Counted from the first letter of the stretch, positions 17,531 through 26,353 are shown. The stretch: 64,000 bases of DNA from Promicromonospora soli (GCF_014653785.1 NZ_BNAS01000006.1:310001-374000); one strand, 5' to 3'. Notes: generated by a model not told the origin, from the sequence alone. Numbers and translations: made by a program.

Positions 17531-17573
17531 GCGCACGACGTGGGGCGTCGTGCGGCGCTTGGCACACTTTTTT
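17531..17573 (+). terminator. Hairpin followed at a distance by T6
   Basis: GCACGACG (17533-17540) pairs with CGTCGTGC (17546-17553) around TGGGG; a TTTTTT run lies 14 bases further on (17568-17573). The gap is too long for a standard intrinsic terminator, and on this strand no gene precedes it closely. It lies in the 254-base gap between the kinase start and the rpe stop, so it may instead be an operator. Weak call. Confidence 0.3.
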
Positions 17574-17603
17574 ACGCATGCAAACTATGGTCCACTTCGA
17601 GAA

Positions 17604-17647
17604 CGCGATCCGGCATGGTTCCGGACCGGAATGCATGCCGGATCGCG
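17604..17647. terminator. 44-bp near-perfect palindrome after rpe
   Basis: Arms CGCGATCCGGCATG (17604-17617) and CATGCCGGATCGCG (17634-17647) are perfectly complementary, and the spacer itself is nearly palindromic (TTCCGG-A-CCGGAA), so almost the whole 44 bases can fold. It lies 50 bases beyond the rpe stop, in line with a factor-independent stop for rpe, but no T run follows on the minus strand. A protein-binding cruciform is the alternative. Confidence 0.5.
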
Positions 17648-17697
17648 TGGTGGAAGCGGACCTTCCTCCGGCCTGTCCAGCGCGAACCGGCCCGCCG

Positions 17698-18360
17698 TCA
17701 GTGGGTGTGCTTGCTCGCCAGCTCGCGGAGCGCGGCGATCTCGGCCGGGATGTCCTCTGCCCCGTACACCGCCGAGCCCGCGACGAAGACGTTCGCTCCG
17801 GCGTCGGCTGCCCTCTCGATCGTGTCCCGGGACACTCCCCCGTCGACCTGGATCCACACGTCGAGCCCGGACTCGCTGACGGCCTGCCGGGCGCGCCGGA
17901 TCTTCGGGAGCGTGCCCTCGATGAACGACTGCCCGCCGAACCCCGGCTCGACAGTCATCACGAGGATCATGTCGACCTCGGCGAGCAGGTCGAGGTAGGG
18001 CTCCACGGGCGTCGCCGGCCGCAGCGCCACCCCCGCCCGCGCCCCCAGGCGGTGCAGCTCGCGGGCCAGGCGGACGGGTGCCTGCGCCGCCTCCGCGTGG
18101 AAGGTGACCGACGCCGCCCCGGCCTCCGCGAACCCGGGCGCCCACCGGTCGGGGTCCTCGATCATGAGGTGCGCGTCGAGCGGGACCGGCGACACTTTCG
18201 CGAGCCGCTCGAAGATCGGCAGCCCCAGCGTCAGGTTCGGCACGAAGTGGTTGTCCATGACGTCGACGTGCGCGTAGTCGGCGGAGGCGATCCGGCCCAG
18301 GTCGCGCTCGAGGTTCGCGAAGTCGGCGGACAGGATGCTGGGGGCGATGAGTGCTGCCAT
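17698..18360 (-). CDS. rpe: Ribulose-phosphate 3-epimerase
   Basis: 220-residue TIM barrel that interconverts ribulose-5-phosphate and xylulose-5-phosphate in the pentose phosphate pathway. Seen: [13 protein letters not shown], the metal/catalytic [37 protein letters not shown] and [11 protein letters not shown], so the catalytic Asp pair and metal-binding His residues are intact. The ATG at 18360 ([10 protein letters not shown]) is chosen by homology; no strong ribosome site is visible. In M. tuberculosis rpe joins rsmB and ribD directly; here accessory genes separate it on both sides. Confidence 0.96.
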   Translation of the reverse strand: MAALIAPSILSADFANLERDLGRIASADYAHVDVMDNHFVPNLTLGLPIFERLAKVSPVPLDAHLMIEDPDRWAPGFAEAGAASVTFHAEAAQAPVRLARELHRLGARAGVALRPATPVEPYLDLLAEVDMILVMTVEPGFGGQSFIEGTLPKIRRARQAVSESGLDVWIQVDGGVSRDTIERAADAGANVFVAGSAVYGAEDIPAEIAALRELASKHTH

Positions 18361-18412
18361 GATGCCAGCGTAGGGCCCCATTCTTCGCGCCACCGACAGG
18401 CAGGGAGCAACG

Positions 18413-18841
18413 ATGATCCCCGAGGTGAACTACTGGGCGGTGATCCTGGCCACGCTGTCCACGCTGGTCGTGGGTTCGATCTGGTACACGCCCAAGGCGT
18501 TCGGCAACCGCTGGATGCGCCTGGCGAAGGTGGACCCCCAGGCCGCGAGGGCCGCAGGGATCTGGCCCATCGTCGTGACGGTCATCGTCAGCTTCCTGAC
18601 GGCCTGGGTGCTCGCCGGAGCCGTCTACATCTCGTGGGAGTTCTACCAGGGCAGCTTCGTCACGGCAGCGATCGTGACCGCGGTCCTGCTGTGGATCGGG
18701 TTCACGGCCGCCCGCATCATCACGCACGACGCGTTCGAGGGCCGCCCGGCCGCACTCACGACGCTGAACCTGGCGCACGAGCTGGTCACGATCCTGGTGA
18801 TGGCAGTGATCATCGGGGTGTGGCCGCCGGCGGGCGTGTGA
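18413..18841 (+). CDS. DUF1761 family membrane protein
   Basis: 142 residues with four hydrophobic helices (about 8-25, 52-72, 84-102, 118-138). The N-terminal pattern [20 protein letters not shown] followed by [10 protein letters not shown] is characteristic of DUF1761. The family has no established function. AGGGAG seven bases before the ATG supports the start. It is divergent from rpe across 52 bases, so the two share a promoter region. It is the first gene of the ~4-kb accessory patch between rpe and rsmB. Confidence 0.8.
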   Translation: MIPEVNYWAVILATLSTLVVGSIWYTPKAFGNRWMRLAKVDPQAARAAGIWPIVVTVIVSFLTAWVLAGAVYISWEFYQGSFVTAAIVTAVLLWIGFTAARIITHDAFEGRPAALTTLNLAHELVTILVMAVIIGVWPPAGV

Positions 18842-18848
18842 CGGTCCG

Positions 18849-18990
18849 TCAGCCACTCGGTGTGACCAGCCCGCTCTCGTAGGCGACCACGACCTGGACC
18901 CGGTCCCGCAGGTCGAGCTTGGTCAGGATCGGTTCGTCGTTGGTCACCTCGACCACGAGGGAGGACGGCGGTTCGGTACGCACCACCCCG
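18849..18990 (-). pseudogene. Kinase/response-regulator fusion remnant
   Basis: A minus-strand frame ending at 18849 reads ILTKLDLRDRVQVVVAYESG and then LVTPSG, which is the C-terminal end of a LuxR-type response regulator. Directly upstream in the same frame is SSLVVEVTNDEP, which resembles the ATPase-domain strand of a histidine kinase. The receiver, the phosphorylation site and most of both proteins are missing. The simplest reading is a deletion that joined a kinase to the tail of its downstream regulator, leaving a non-functional scrap. The left boundary of the kinase part is uncertain. Confidence 0.6.
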
Positions 18991-19003
18991 CGGGTGTGGC
19001 GCT

Positions 19004-19456
19004 CCCGGGGCGTACCGCACGGCGTTGGCGCTCTCGGACACTTCGGCTCGTCCAGCGATCACCGCGGACGAGCAGGAGAACAGCACGGTCGCCATCATGA
19101 CCGGCCTGATCGCCCTGCTCGCCACCGCGCTGTGCGCGGTCACAGCGCTCGGCGTGCTCAAGTCGCTCGGCATGACGCCGCGGCAGGTCCGGACCATGGT
19201 CGTCGTGTCGACGGTGCTGGTCGGCCTTGCCGCGGGGCTCCTGGCGGTCCCGGCAGGTACCGCCCTGCACTCGACAGTGATGCCCGCCATGGGCGACGCC
19301 GCACAGTCGGGCCTCCCCACATCCGTGCTGGACGCGTTCCGGCCGGCCGAGCTCGTCGCCCTCGCGGCGAGCGGCGTGGTCCTCGCGGTGCTGGGTGCGC
19401 TCCTCCCGGCGGGCTGGGCCGCTCGGACGAGTGTGGCGGCGGCGCTGCGAGCCTAG
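19004..19456 (+). pseudogene. Truncated FtsX-like ABC permease remnant
   Basis: The last ~145 codons resemble the C-terminal membrane domain of an FtsX/MacB-type permease: VAIMTGLIALLATALC, SLGMTPRQVRTMVVVST, then the final helix ALGALLPAGWAARTSVAAAL. The N-terminal two-thirds is absent and no start or ribosome site is visible. Family members usually read LGVLN...LGVLKSLGMTPRQ with ~16 residues between the two LGVL blocks; here only one remains (TALGVLKSLGMTPRQ), suggesting a deletion between short direct repeats. It abuts, head to head, the kinase/regulator remnant, as in the common ABC-exporter/two-component arrangement. Confidence 0.6.
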
Positions 19457-19607
19457 TGACACCGCAGCGGGAGCGCTTGGGCGACCGCTGCGCCGGCCTG
19501 GGCCTGATGGAGGGACGACTCAACTCGAAGACGGAGTCATCGTGCTTGCATCAGACCCAGTCCGGTTCAGACACCCGAACCGCGACATCAGCCGAACGGC
19601 CATCTCG
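19457..19607. other. 151-bp gap between FtsX remnant and nuclease gene
   Basis: No coding frame with recognisable homology and no clear terminator. This is where an immunity gene would be expected directly downstream of a contact-dependent toxin gene; none is visible on either strand. Composition shifts here from the local high GC to the lower GC of the nuclease 3' end. Confidence 0.4.
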
Positions 19608-22010
19608 CTAGGGGATCAGACAAGAACTCGTCCCGTTGTTAGTGACACGGAAGCCGAAACTGGGCCCTCCTGCAGTAACCCAGTGCTCTATCGGCAGCAC
19701 AATAAATTTCTCATCGTTACCCACCGCGCACTTCTTAAAGAAGCCATTGATGTCAGTTCCCTGAGAAGTCTCCTCTCCTTTCGGAACAATTTGACGAGAA
19801 GCCGTGATGCCCGAAAGGTCGACAGCCTGGTCCGTAGCCCAGAAGGGGAACTCATCACACACGTCTCCAAAAGGTTTAGGATCGCAAGGATTCGGCCGAA
19901 ACTTCACAAGGTTGAACCACTTATGGTTGTAGCCCTCTGCTTTAGCCTTGCTTCCACCTATGCTTCGTGCCGGGTAGTGCCACTGATACCGCTCAACGGG
20001 CCACGTTGAGCCAGTATTGAACATGGCATTGACAATATGCTCTCCGGTCTTAGGCATGGACGCGCCCGTGTAGTTCTTAGCGCCGGGGACGTAAACGGCG
20101 AACTCCGACTTGCACCCGTCAAAAGTCGCACCATTACCGCCCTGCTGCACGGAGCACGCGATGTCGATCATCCTCTTCAGCGCCACGTCATTGGCGCTTG
20201 CCCACCCGAAGGAGAGATTGTCCCGCCTAGCTATCTGGTTCGTGGTCTTTATTACTTCGCCGTACATCTGCAGGCTATTGTAGAACTCGCCATTCGACAG
20301 CCCCCAGTTGTCAAAGGCTTCGAAGTCTGTCGAGGCGTCGATGGGATACTCGAGAAGGCCGGCAGTGCCGAGTTCTTCCTCGAAGAGGAGCGCCAGAAGG
20401 ACTCCGAGAGCGGCGGCGCCGCCCACGGCCGCGGCCGAAACACCGATGGCCGATGCAGCGACGACGACTGTTCGTACCAGCACGGGCCTGGGTGCCACGT
20501 CCACAACGGCTGCCACTTGCGCTACGGGTGCGAGCACCAGGGCGCATGCACCGTCATGGCACCAGCTGACCGACTCGACCTGAACCGAACTCGTACCCAC
20601 GTTTTCAGCGTCGTCGAGCGACGAGATCACCGGGCCTCCCCCAGGAGGAGCAAGCGCGCGAAGGACACCGGTCAGGTCGTCCACGCACTCAACGATCTGG
20701 TCGCCGGACAAGGGTATAAAGGCGTCAAGGCACGAGCTGTCCTGAACGGTGTGGCAGCCCGCGAACACCTCGCTGCTACCCGTCGGCAGGGACACGCCGG
20801 CACGCGCGTCAGGCGCGACGTAGAAGGCGCCGCCCATTGCCGCGCATCGCGAACCTTCCGTAGCGATGAGCGCCCTCATCTTCGGGGGCACTACCTCCTC
20901 GCTGGTCGTCGTAGTGAACGAGCCCCGCATGGTCCGCTCCAGGGCGCCATCTTCCCCCAGCACTTCGACCCGGACCACATAGAGGGTTCCCTCCTCAAGG
21001 GGTGCGATCGGATAACCGATCACGTCCTGCGTCGTGCAAGGGATCGCAGGATCGCCGTTCTCGTCCTCGCAGAACTGGTCCCGGTCGAAGCTCTCGTACG
21101 ACCGCTCGTTGAGGAACACGCGGTAGCTGGCGTCCGCGGGATCATCCGCGTCCCAGAATGCGTTGGCACCGCCTTCCTCCACCTCGAAGGTGAGATCACC
21201 ATCAGACGGCGGCGGTGGCGATGACGCCTCAGTGGTGAAGGACACTGTGGCCGGCGTTGTCGAAATGTTGCCAGCCAGGTCGATGGCCACCACCGACACC
21301 GTGTGGGAGGTGGACGGTTCCAGCCCCGTGATCGTGTACGAGCGCGTGTCGACGGTAGACCGCTCCGGACTTCCGCCATCGACGGTGACCTCGTATCCAG
21401 CAAGGCCGTAATTGTCAGACGCGGCGCCCCACGTCACGGTGGCACCGGTCGAGCTGACGTCACCCACGGCAAGGCCGGGCACGTCGCTCGGTGGGATCAG
21501 GTCGACCACCGTGAAGTCGCGAAGAACCCTCGCGGATCGCTTGGGGTCGCGCTCGGCGCGGGCACAGATCGTGTTCTCGCCCAGGTGTGGCGGGCGCAGA
21601 GTCGTGGACCAGGACTGCGACCAGGCCGCCTCGCCCTCCGGCGGTGGGCCAAACGTGAAGTCCGACGCCGTCACCTCTTCGTCCGAGACGCCAACCATCG
21701 TCGCGTGCTTGTGCAGGATGCCATTGATCGCGATCTCGCCCCGTTCGTCGACCGCGACCTCCTCTTCGCTCGCGGGATGATCGACGCGGAGCCGGATCGA
21801 GCCGTGATTCTCTTCCGGCACGGTCATGTCGGTACACGCACCGTTCAACTGCCGCTGCTCCTGGGGCTCTTCGACCTCCGCAGCAGCTCTGACCTCCGCG
21901 GCTGCTTCGACGCCCTCGGCAGTCTCGGGACTTACCCACACGCCGTAGATGACAAGTGAAAACACAAGAGCAGTGCCCAACAAGGCCCCGCCAAGATATC
22001 GATGACGCAT
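19608..22010 (-). CDS. FN3 surface protein with C-terminal NucA/NucB-type nuclease domain
   Basis: 800 residues. In order: an N-terminal transmembrane/signal helix (about 7-24), a β-rich domain (about 50-165), a fibronectin type III domain (about 172-258, VTWGAASDNYGLAGYEVTVD), a second FN3-like domain (about 270-368), a Cys-containing region, a strongly hydrophobic Ala/Val segment (about 514-545), and a C-terminal domain with VCDEFPFWAT near residue 717 and SQGTDINGFF further on. The latter pattern is that of the secreted DNases NucA/NucB (family CDEYPFAST). Likely an exported DNase acting outside the cell or on a neighbour. The 3' end is lower in GC: 28 of 60 at 19681-19740, against 37 of 60 at 21181-21240 in the FN3 part. 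ATG at 22010 follows GGGGGAG; a GTG four codons upstream is possible. Confidence 0.75.
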   Translation of the reverse strand: MRHRYLGGALLGTALVFSLVIYGVWVSPETAEGVEAAAEVRAAAEVEEPQEQRQLNGACTDMTVPEENHGSIRLRVDHPASEEEVAVDERGEIAINGILHKHATMVGVSDEEVTASDFTFGPPPEGEAAWSQSWSTTLRPPHLGENTICARAERDPKRSARVLRDFTVVDLIPPSDVPGLAVGDVSSTGATVTWGAASDNYGLAGYEVTVDGGSPERSTVDTRSYTITGLEPSTSHTVSVVAIDLAGNISTTPATVSFTTEASSPPPPSDGDLTFEVEEGGANAFWDADDPADASYRVFLNERSYESFDRDQFCEDENGDPAIPCTTQDVIGYPIAPLEEGTLYVVRVEVLGEDGALERTMRGSFTTTTSEEVVPPKMRALIATEGSRCAAMGGAFYVAPDARAGVSLPTGSSEVFAGCHTVQDSSCLDAFIPLSGDQIVECVDDLTGVLRALAPPGGGPVISSLDDAENVGTSSVQVESVSWCHDGACALVLAPVAQVAAVVDVAPRPVLVRTVVVAASAIGVSAAAVGGAAALGVLLALLFEEELGTAGLLEYPIDASTDFEAFDNWGLSNGEFYNSLQMYGEVIKTTNQIARRDNLSFGWASANDVALKRMIDIACSVQQGGNGATFDGCKSEFAVYVPGAKNYTGASMPKTGEHIVNAMFNTGSTWPVERYQWHYPARSIGGSKAKAEGYNHKWFNLVKFRPNPCDPKPFGDVCDEFPFWATDQAVDLSGITASRQIVPKGEETSQGTDINGFFKKCAVGNDEKFIVLPIEHWVTAGGPSFGFRVTNNGTSSCLIP

Positions 22011-22078
22011 CGGCTCCCCCACCTCAAGTCATGCGCTGCACCACCCCCCTTGGGCCGGCTGGCCCAACCATGCCGCTC

Positions 22079-22225
22079 TTACGTTGTCGCAAGCAACGAA
22101 AGTGTGGCGAGCAGCACATCACCACTGAGGAGGCGGTCGACGACCATGGGCATACGGCAGAGCCAGCCATTCGCGAGGTACACCGCCCGAGGTGTCCGCT
22201 GTTCTCGATCACCCTCGGACATCAT
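22079..22225 (-). CDS. Possible 48-residue protein upstream of the nuclease gene
   Basis: An in-frame ATG at 22225 opens 48 codons reading MMSEGDREQRTPRAVYLANG and then WLCRMPMVVDRLLSGD, ending ATT-stop at 22079. The frame also stays open upstream of the ATG for at least 12 codons (AREVVNVSADR). No family is recognised and the ribosome site is weak. It lies 68 bases ahead of the nuclease gene on the same strand. It may be a small partner, the remnant of a longer gene, or chance. The remaining bases between rsmB and the nuclease hold nothing else I can identify. Confidence 0.25.
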   Translation of the reverse strand: MMSEGDREQRTPRAVYLANGWLCRMPMVVDRLLSGDVLLATLSLLATT

Positions 22226-22273
22226 GCGATCCGCCGAGACGTTCACAACCTCGCGAGCCAGTAGAGCTAGGCC

Positions 22274-23794
22274 CTACGCCGTGCGCCGCAGCAGCGTCAG
22301 GTGCATCGCGTCCGTGCCGTGCACGTGCGGCCACAGCTGCACGTCGTCGCGGTCCGACAGCGGGATCTCGTCCGCGGCACCCGCACGCATCACCGAACGC
22401 ACCGCGGCAGGGGTGTCCAGCCGCTCGACGTCGGCGCGCTTCTTCAGCACGTCGGAGACCACGAGCTGCGTCTCGGCGAGGTGCGGCGAGCACGTCACGT
22501 ACGCCACCACTCCCCCGGGCCGCACGGCGTCCAGTGCGGAGGTGAGCAGCTCGCGCTGCAGCCCGGTCAGCGCGGCGAGGTCCGACGGCGTCCGCCGCCA
22601 CCGGCTCTCCGGCCGACGGCGCAGCGCGCCCAGGCCGGTGCACGGTGCGTCGACGAGCACGCGGTCGTACGCCCCCGGCTCGTCGGCGCCGACCTCACGT
22701 CCGTCGCCGGTCCGGACCTCCTCGACCACGCCGTCGGGCAGCGCCGCCAGGGCGTTGGCGACCAGGCGGGCGCGGTGCGGAGCCACCTCGTTGGCGACCA
22801 GCGTCGCACCTCGTTCGGCGGCCAGTGCGGCCAGCAGGGCGGCCTTGCCGCCCGGGCCGGCGCACAGGTCGAGCCAGCGCCGGTCGCTGCCCTCCAGGGG
22901 CACCCCGGCAAGAGCGAGCGTCACGAGCTGGGAGCCCTCGTCCTGCACGCCCGCGAGCCCTTCACGGATCGCGGGAATCCCGGATGGGTCCGACCCTTCC
23001 AACCGCAGCGCGGTGGGCGCCCAGCGGCCGGCGACCAGGTCGACGTCGCCCCAGGCGGCCTCGTCGGACACGTCGACCAGCCCGGGCCGCGCCACCAGCG
23101 TCACGCGCGGTGAGACGTTGTCCGCGGCCAGCAGGTCGCCGATCTCGTCCACGCTGCGCCCGTTGCCGAGCAGCGCCTCCCGCATGGCGCGGGCGATCCA
23201 CAGCGGGTGCGACTCGGTGGCGGCCAGGCCGGTCAGGGCGTCGGGCGCCTCCTTCTCGAGGATCGACAGCCACTCGTCGAGCGGGCGCTCCGACACCCGG
23301 CGCAGCACCGCGTTCACCATCTGCGCCGGTCCTGCCCCCACGCGGTTGCGCGCCAGCCCGACCGTCTCGGAGACCGCCGCATGCACGGGCACGCGCATGC
23401 CGAGCAGCTGGTGGACGCCGAGCCGCAGCACGTCCAGCAGCGCCGGGTCCAGCCCCGGCAGCGGGCGGTCCACGCAGGAAGACAGGATGGCGTCGTACCG
23501 GCCGCGGAGGCGCAGCGTGCCGTAGGTGAGCTCGGTCGCGAAGCCGGCGTCGCGACCACGGATGTGCCGCTCGCGCAGCAGCGGGGGCAGCACCAGGTTC
23601 GCGTACGCGTCCGACTCGTCGACCTCGCGCAGCACGTCGAAGGCCGCCATCCGGGACGGGTCGGTGCGCTTGCGACGCTCCGACGGCGCCTGCGACGTGG
23701 ACGACCTGTCGCCGCGCGACCGAGCAGCGCTGCGCTCGCGACCTCGAGAGTTCCGGCGTGGATCGTCCTGGCGCGGGTGGGGGGTGTTCGACAC
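22274..23794 (-). CDS. rsmB: 16S rRNA (cytosine-967-C5)-methyltransferase
   Basis: 506 residues. A ~50-residue Arg/Ser-rich leader precedes a NusB-like RNA-binding domain (MAAFDVLREVDESDAYANLV, ~48-180) and a SAM-dependent m5C methyltransferase domain: LDLCAGPGGKA, VANEVAPHRA, DAPCTGLG with the Pro-Cys motif, and the catalytic VTCSPHL. It methylates C967 of 16S rRNA. Start GTG at 23794. It sits 49 bases after fmt in the same direction, the fmt-rsmB order found across Actinobacteria. In relatives rpe follows directly; here the 4-kb nuclease patch intervenes. Confidence 0.94.
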   Translation of the reverse strand: MSNTPHPRQDDPRRNSRGRERSAARSRGDRSSTSQAPSERRKRTDPSRMAAFDVLREVDESDAYANLVLPPLLRERHIRGRDAGFATELTYGTLRLRGRYDAILSSCVDRPLPGLDPALLDVLRLGVHQLLGMRVPVHAAVSETVGLARNRVGAGPAQMVNAVLRRVSERPLDEWLSILEKEAPDALTGLAATESHPLWIARAMREALLGNGRSVDEIGDLLAADNVSPRVTLVARPGLVDVSDEAAWGDVDLVAGRWAPTALRLEGSDPSGIPAIREGLAGVQDEGSQLVTLALAGVPLEGSDRRWLDLCAGPGGKAALLAALAAERGATLVANEVAPHRARLVANALAALPDGVVEEVRTGDGREVGADEPGAYDRVLVDAPCTGLGALRRRPESRWRRTPSDLAALTGLQRELLTSALDAVRPGGVVAYVTCSPHLAETQLVVSDVLKKRADVERLDTPAAVRSVMRAGAADEIPLSDRDDVQLWPHVHGTDAMHLTLLRRTA

Positions 23795-23843
23795 TCCCTG
23801 ATCCTACGTGGGCGGCCGGCCCGCGCCCGCGTCCCGCCTCGCC

Positions 23844-24797
23844 TCAGCCGGCCACACCGACGCCGCCCAGCACCAGGCCCGCCTCGACGAGCGCGCGCCC
23901 GCCGCCGCGGGCCCAGTCGGGCGCCGGCATCGCCTTCTTGCCGACGGGCCGCACCTCGCCGAGCGCGACGGCGTGCGTCGCCGTCCCGACCAGGACCTCG
24001 TGCTTCAGCGCCCGCACCTCGCCGGCCCTCAGGTCGGTGACCTCGGGGCGCGGCGAGACGGGCCCGAGGCCCAGCCGCGAGCCGTCCGGCAGCACGGTCC
24101 AGGCGCCCGGCGCGGGCGTGCAGCCGCGCACCAGGCGGTCGATCGCGAGCGCCGGGTCGGTCCAGGCCACGCGGGCGTCGTCGGTGGTGAGCTTCGCGGC
24201 GACGGAGACGCCGTCGGCGGGCTGGGGCTGCGGCTGGAGGGTGCCGTCCTCGAGGGCGTCGAGGGTGGCCACGAGCAGCTCGGCGCCCGAGACCGCTAGG
24301 CGGCCGAGGAGGTCGCCGGCCGTGTCGGTGGGCCGGATGGTCTCCGTGGCCGTGCCGAGCACGGGGCCGGTGTCCATGCCCTCGTCGAGCAGGAACGTGG
24401 TGGCGCCGGTGACCTCGTCGCCTACGATCAGCGCGCGCTGCACCGGGGCGGCGCCGCGCCAGGCGGGCAGCACGGAGAAGTGCAGGTTTATCCAGCCCAG
24501 GCGGGGCACGGAGAGCACGGCGGGCCGCAGGATGTGGCCGTAGGCGACGACGGGGGCGGCGTCGATCTCCAGCCCGCGCAGCATCGCGACGAACTCGTCG
24601 CCGCGCGGGACGTCCGTGATGACCCGGATCCCGGCCTCCTCGGCCCGGGCGCGCACGGGGCTCGGCGTGAGCTTGCGGCCGCGGCCCGACGGCGCGTCGG
24701 CGCGGGTCAGGACGGCTACCACCTCGTGGCGCGAGCCGAGCAGGGCCTCCAGCGAGGCGACGGCGGGTTCGGGTGTTCCTGCGAAGAGAAGACGCAC
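23844..24797 (-). CDS. fmt: Methionyl-tRNA formyltransferase
   Basis: 317 residues. It formylates initiator Met-tRNA with 10-formyltetrahydrofolate. Seen: [18 protein letters not shown], the basic loop [11 protein letters not shown], the catalytic region [20 protein letters not shown] (Asn, His and the SLLP-type signature with Phe-Ser in place of Pro-Ser), and [15 protein letters not shown]. The C-terminal β-barrel tRNA-binding domain follows. The start is GTG at 24797, which places the first strand correctly. Heads a two-gene unit with rsmB. Confidence 0.95.
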   Translation of the reverse strand: MRLLFAGTPEPAVASLEALLGSRHEVVAVLTRADAPSGRGRKLTPSPVRARAEEAGIRVITDVPRGDEFVAMLRGLEIDAAPVVAYGHILRPAVLSVPRLGWINLHFSVLPAWRGAAPVQRALIVGDEVTGATTFLLDEGMDTGPVLGTATETIRPTDTAGDLLGRLAVSGAELLVATLDALEDGTLQPQPQPADGVSVAAKLTTDDARVAWTDPALAIDRLVRGCTPAPGAWTVLPDGSRLGLGPVSPRPEVTDLRAGEVRALKHEVLVGTATHAVALGEVRPVGKKAMPAPDWARGGGRALVEAGLVLGGVGVAG

Positions 24798-24923
24798 CGG
24801 GTCAGTCTAGGTATGGGCCGGCCCGGCGGCGTGTTGAACGCGGCGTGTTGTACGGGCCGTGCAAGCGTCGTGGCCCTCGGCACAGAGACGCTGTAGCTGC
24901 TCGTACCCGGTCGGAGGACCACC

Positions 24924-25670
24924 ATGCGTCGCACCATGTTCGCTACGCCGGTCACCAAGCCGGTCGTCAGGCCGGTCGTCAGGCCGGTCGTCGCGCTGCT
25001 CTCCGGTGCCCTCTTCTCCGGAGGCCTGCTGGCGGGATGCGGTGCCGAGACGGGCGGCGCCGGTGACTGCGGAACCGTCTCGGGTGGCACCGGATTCGCC
25101 GAAGTGCTCGCCATGTCCGCGCCGCTTGCCGACTACGCCTTCTATCCCGAGACGGTCACAGCCGCCCTGCCGTCGGTCCGGTACGTCATCGACGGGGGTG
25201 ACGCGCATGCCTCCGAGCTGGCGGCCACCGGGCGGTTCACCGGCTGGGAACCCGGAACGCCCGACGATCCGAGCCTCGGGATGATCGACCTGACGTTCGA
25301 GGTGGACGAGGTCATCGACTCGCTGGGCGACCTGACGATGCTCGAGGGCAGCACCATCACGGTGCACATCGGCATCAGCGGTTGCGCGGACGACGACCGC
25401 GTGGCCGAGGAGCTGCTCGCGCTGGACGAGATGGTGCTGTTCCTGAACCACGTCGGCCCCGAGCCCTGGCCGCCGCCGGAGTGGGTCATAGTGTTCGGCA
25501 ACGCGTTCCTGGGCGACGTGGACGACGACGGGGTGATCACGTGGCCCGTCGCGGAGGCGATCGCGGCGAACAACCCCGACGACTCCCATCCGGAGGCCGA
25601 CGCGTCCACGCTCGACGAGCTCAGGGCGGCGGCGACGGAGGAACGCACTGTGAAGGTCTCCGCGCACTGA
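24924..25670 (+). CDS. Putative lipoprotein, unknown function
   Basis: 248 residues. The signal region carries a short repeat (VTKPVVRPVVRPVVALL) and a lipobox LLAGC at about residue 39, so it is probably lipid-modified and exported. The mature part is acidic, with predicted β-strands (IDLTFEVDEVIDSLGDLTML, ITVHIGIS) and the acidic loop DVDDDGVITW, which resembles a calcium-binding loop. No family is recognised. GGAGGACC before the ATG supports the start. Like the lipoprotein at 9876, it has a PP/W-rich segment (EPWPPPEWV), but I see no reliable homology between them. Confidence 0.75.
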   Translation: MRRTMFATPVTKPVVRPVVRPVVALLSGALFSGGLLAGCGAETGGAGDCGTVSGGTGFAEVLAMSAPLADYAFYPETVTAALPSVRYVIDGGDAHASELAATGRFTGWEPGTPDDPSLGMIDLTFEVDEVIDSLGDLTMLEGSTITVHIGISGCADDDRVAEELLALDEMVLFLNHVGPEPWPPPEWVIVFGNAFLGDVDDDGVITWPVAEAIAANNPDDSHPEADASTLDELRAAATEERTVKVSAH

Positions 25671-25717
25671 TCACGTCCGACGGCGCGGCCCCGGCGGGCC
25701 TGCTACTCGGCGACCGG

Positions 25718-26353
25718 CTACTCGGCGACCTGGAGCCCCAGCCGGCGCAGCTCCTTGCGGAGGGCCTCCGTGGTCGTGAACACCACACCGTGGAAGCCGA
25801 CGTGCCGCGCCGCGTCCACGTTCACGTCCTTGTCGTCCACGAACACGGTGCGGGCGGGGTCGACCCCGAACCGCTCGACGGCCAGCTCGAAGATGCGCCG
25901 GTCGGGCTTGGCCATGCCCTCGCGGCCGGACACGATCACGTCGTCCATCAGCCCGATCGCCGGCGCGGCGGGCGCGGCGCTGTGAAAGGTCTCGGCCTGC
26001 CAGTTCGTCAGCCCGTACAGTCGCAGCCCCAGTCCCTTCAGCTCCGCCACGAGCTCCGCCGACCCGTCGATCGGCCCGGTCAGGGACAGCTCGTAGTGCT
26101 CGACGTACCGGCGCAGGTCCTCGACGAGGTCCGGCCGCGTCCGGGCGACGCGTTCGACCAGCACCGCGTACGGCGTCCCGGCGTCGGCGGCGTGGTTGAT
26201 GTTGTCGAAGTCCACGGCGGCGAAGAACGCCTCGACGTCAGCCCGCGGCCGGCCCGCGTACGGGCCGTACGGGTCCCAGCCGACCAGGACGTTGCCGAAG
26301 TCGTACACGACGGTGTCGATAGCAAGGCCGGTTGCCGGGTCGGCATAAGTCAC
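25718..26353 (-). CDS. HAD-superfamily hydrolase
   Basis: 211 residues, subfamily IA. Motif I is VVYDFGNVLVGWD, with nucleophile Asp and the second catalytic position occupied by Gly-Asn as in YihX/sEH-type phosphatases; motif II is LTNW; motif III Lys in MAKPDRRIFE; motif IV is VDDKDVNVDAA. Members dephosphorylate sugar phosphates such as glucose-1-phosphate; the substrate is not fixed here. The GTG start at 26353 overlaps the priA stop (GTGA), so it is translated with priA. A direct repeat of CTACTCGGCGACC lies at its 3' end. Confidence 0.88.
   Translation of the reverse strand: MTYADPATGLAIDTVVYDFGNVLVGWDPYGPYAGRPRADVEAFFAAVDFDNINHAADAGTPYAVLVERVARTRPDLVEDLRRYVEHYELSLTGPIDGSAELVAELKGLGLRLYGLTNWQAETFHSAAPAAPAIGLMDDVIVSGREGMAKPDRRIFELAVERFGVDPARTVFVDDKDVNVDAARHVGFHGVVFTTTEALRKELRRLGLQVAE

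Noticed and set aside
18919-19611. 230-codon plus-strand frame over the FtsX remnant
   Set aside because: It is out of frame with the recognisable permease sequence and consists of Arg/Gly/Ala-rich noise.
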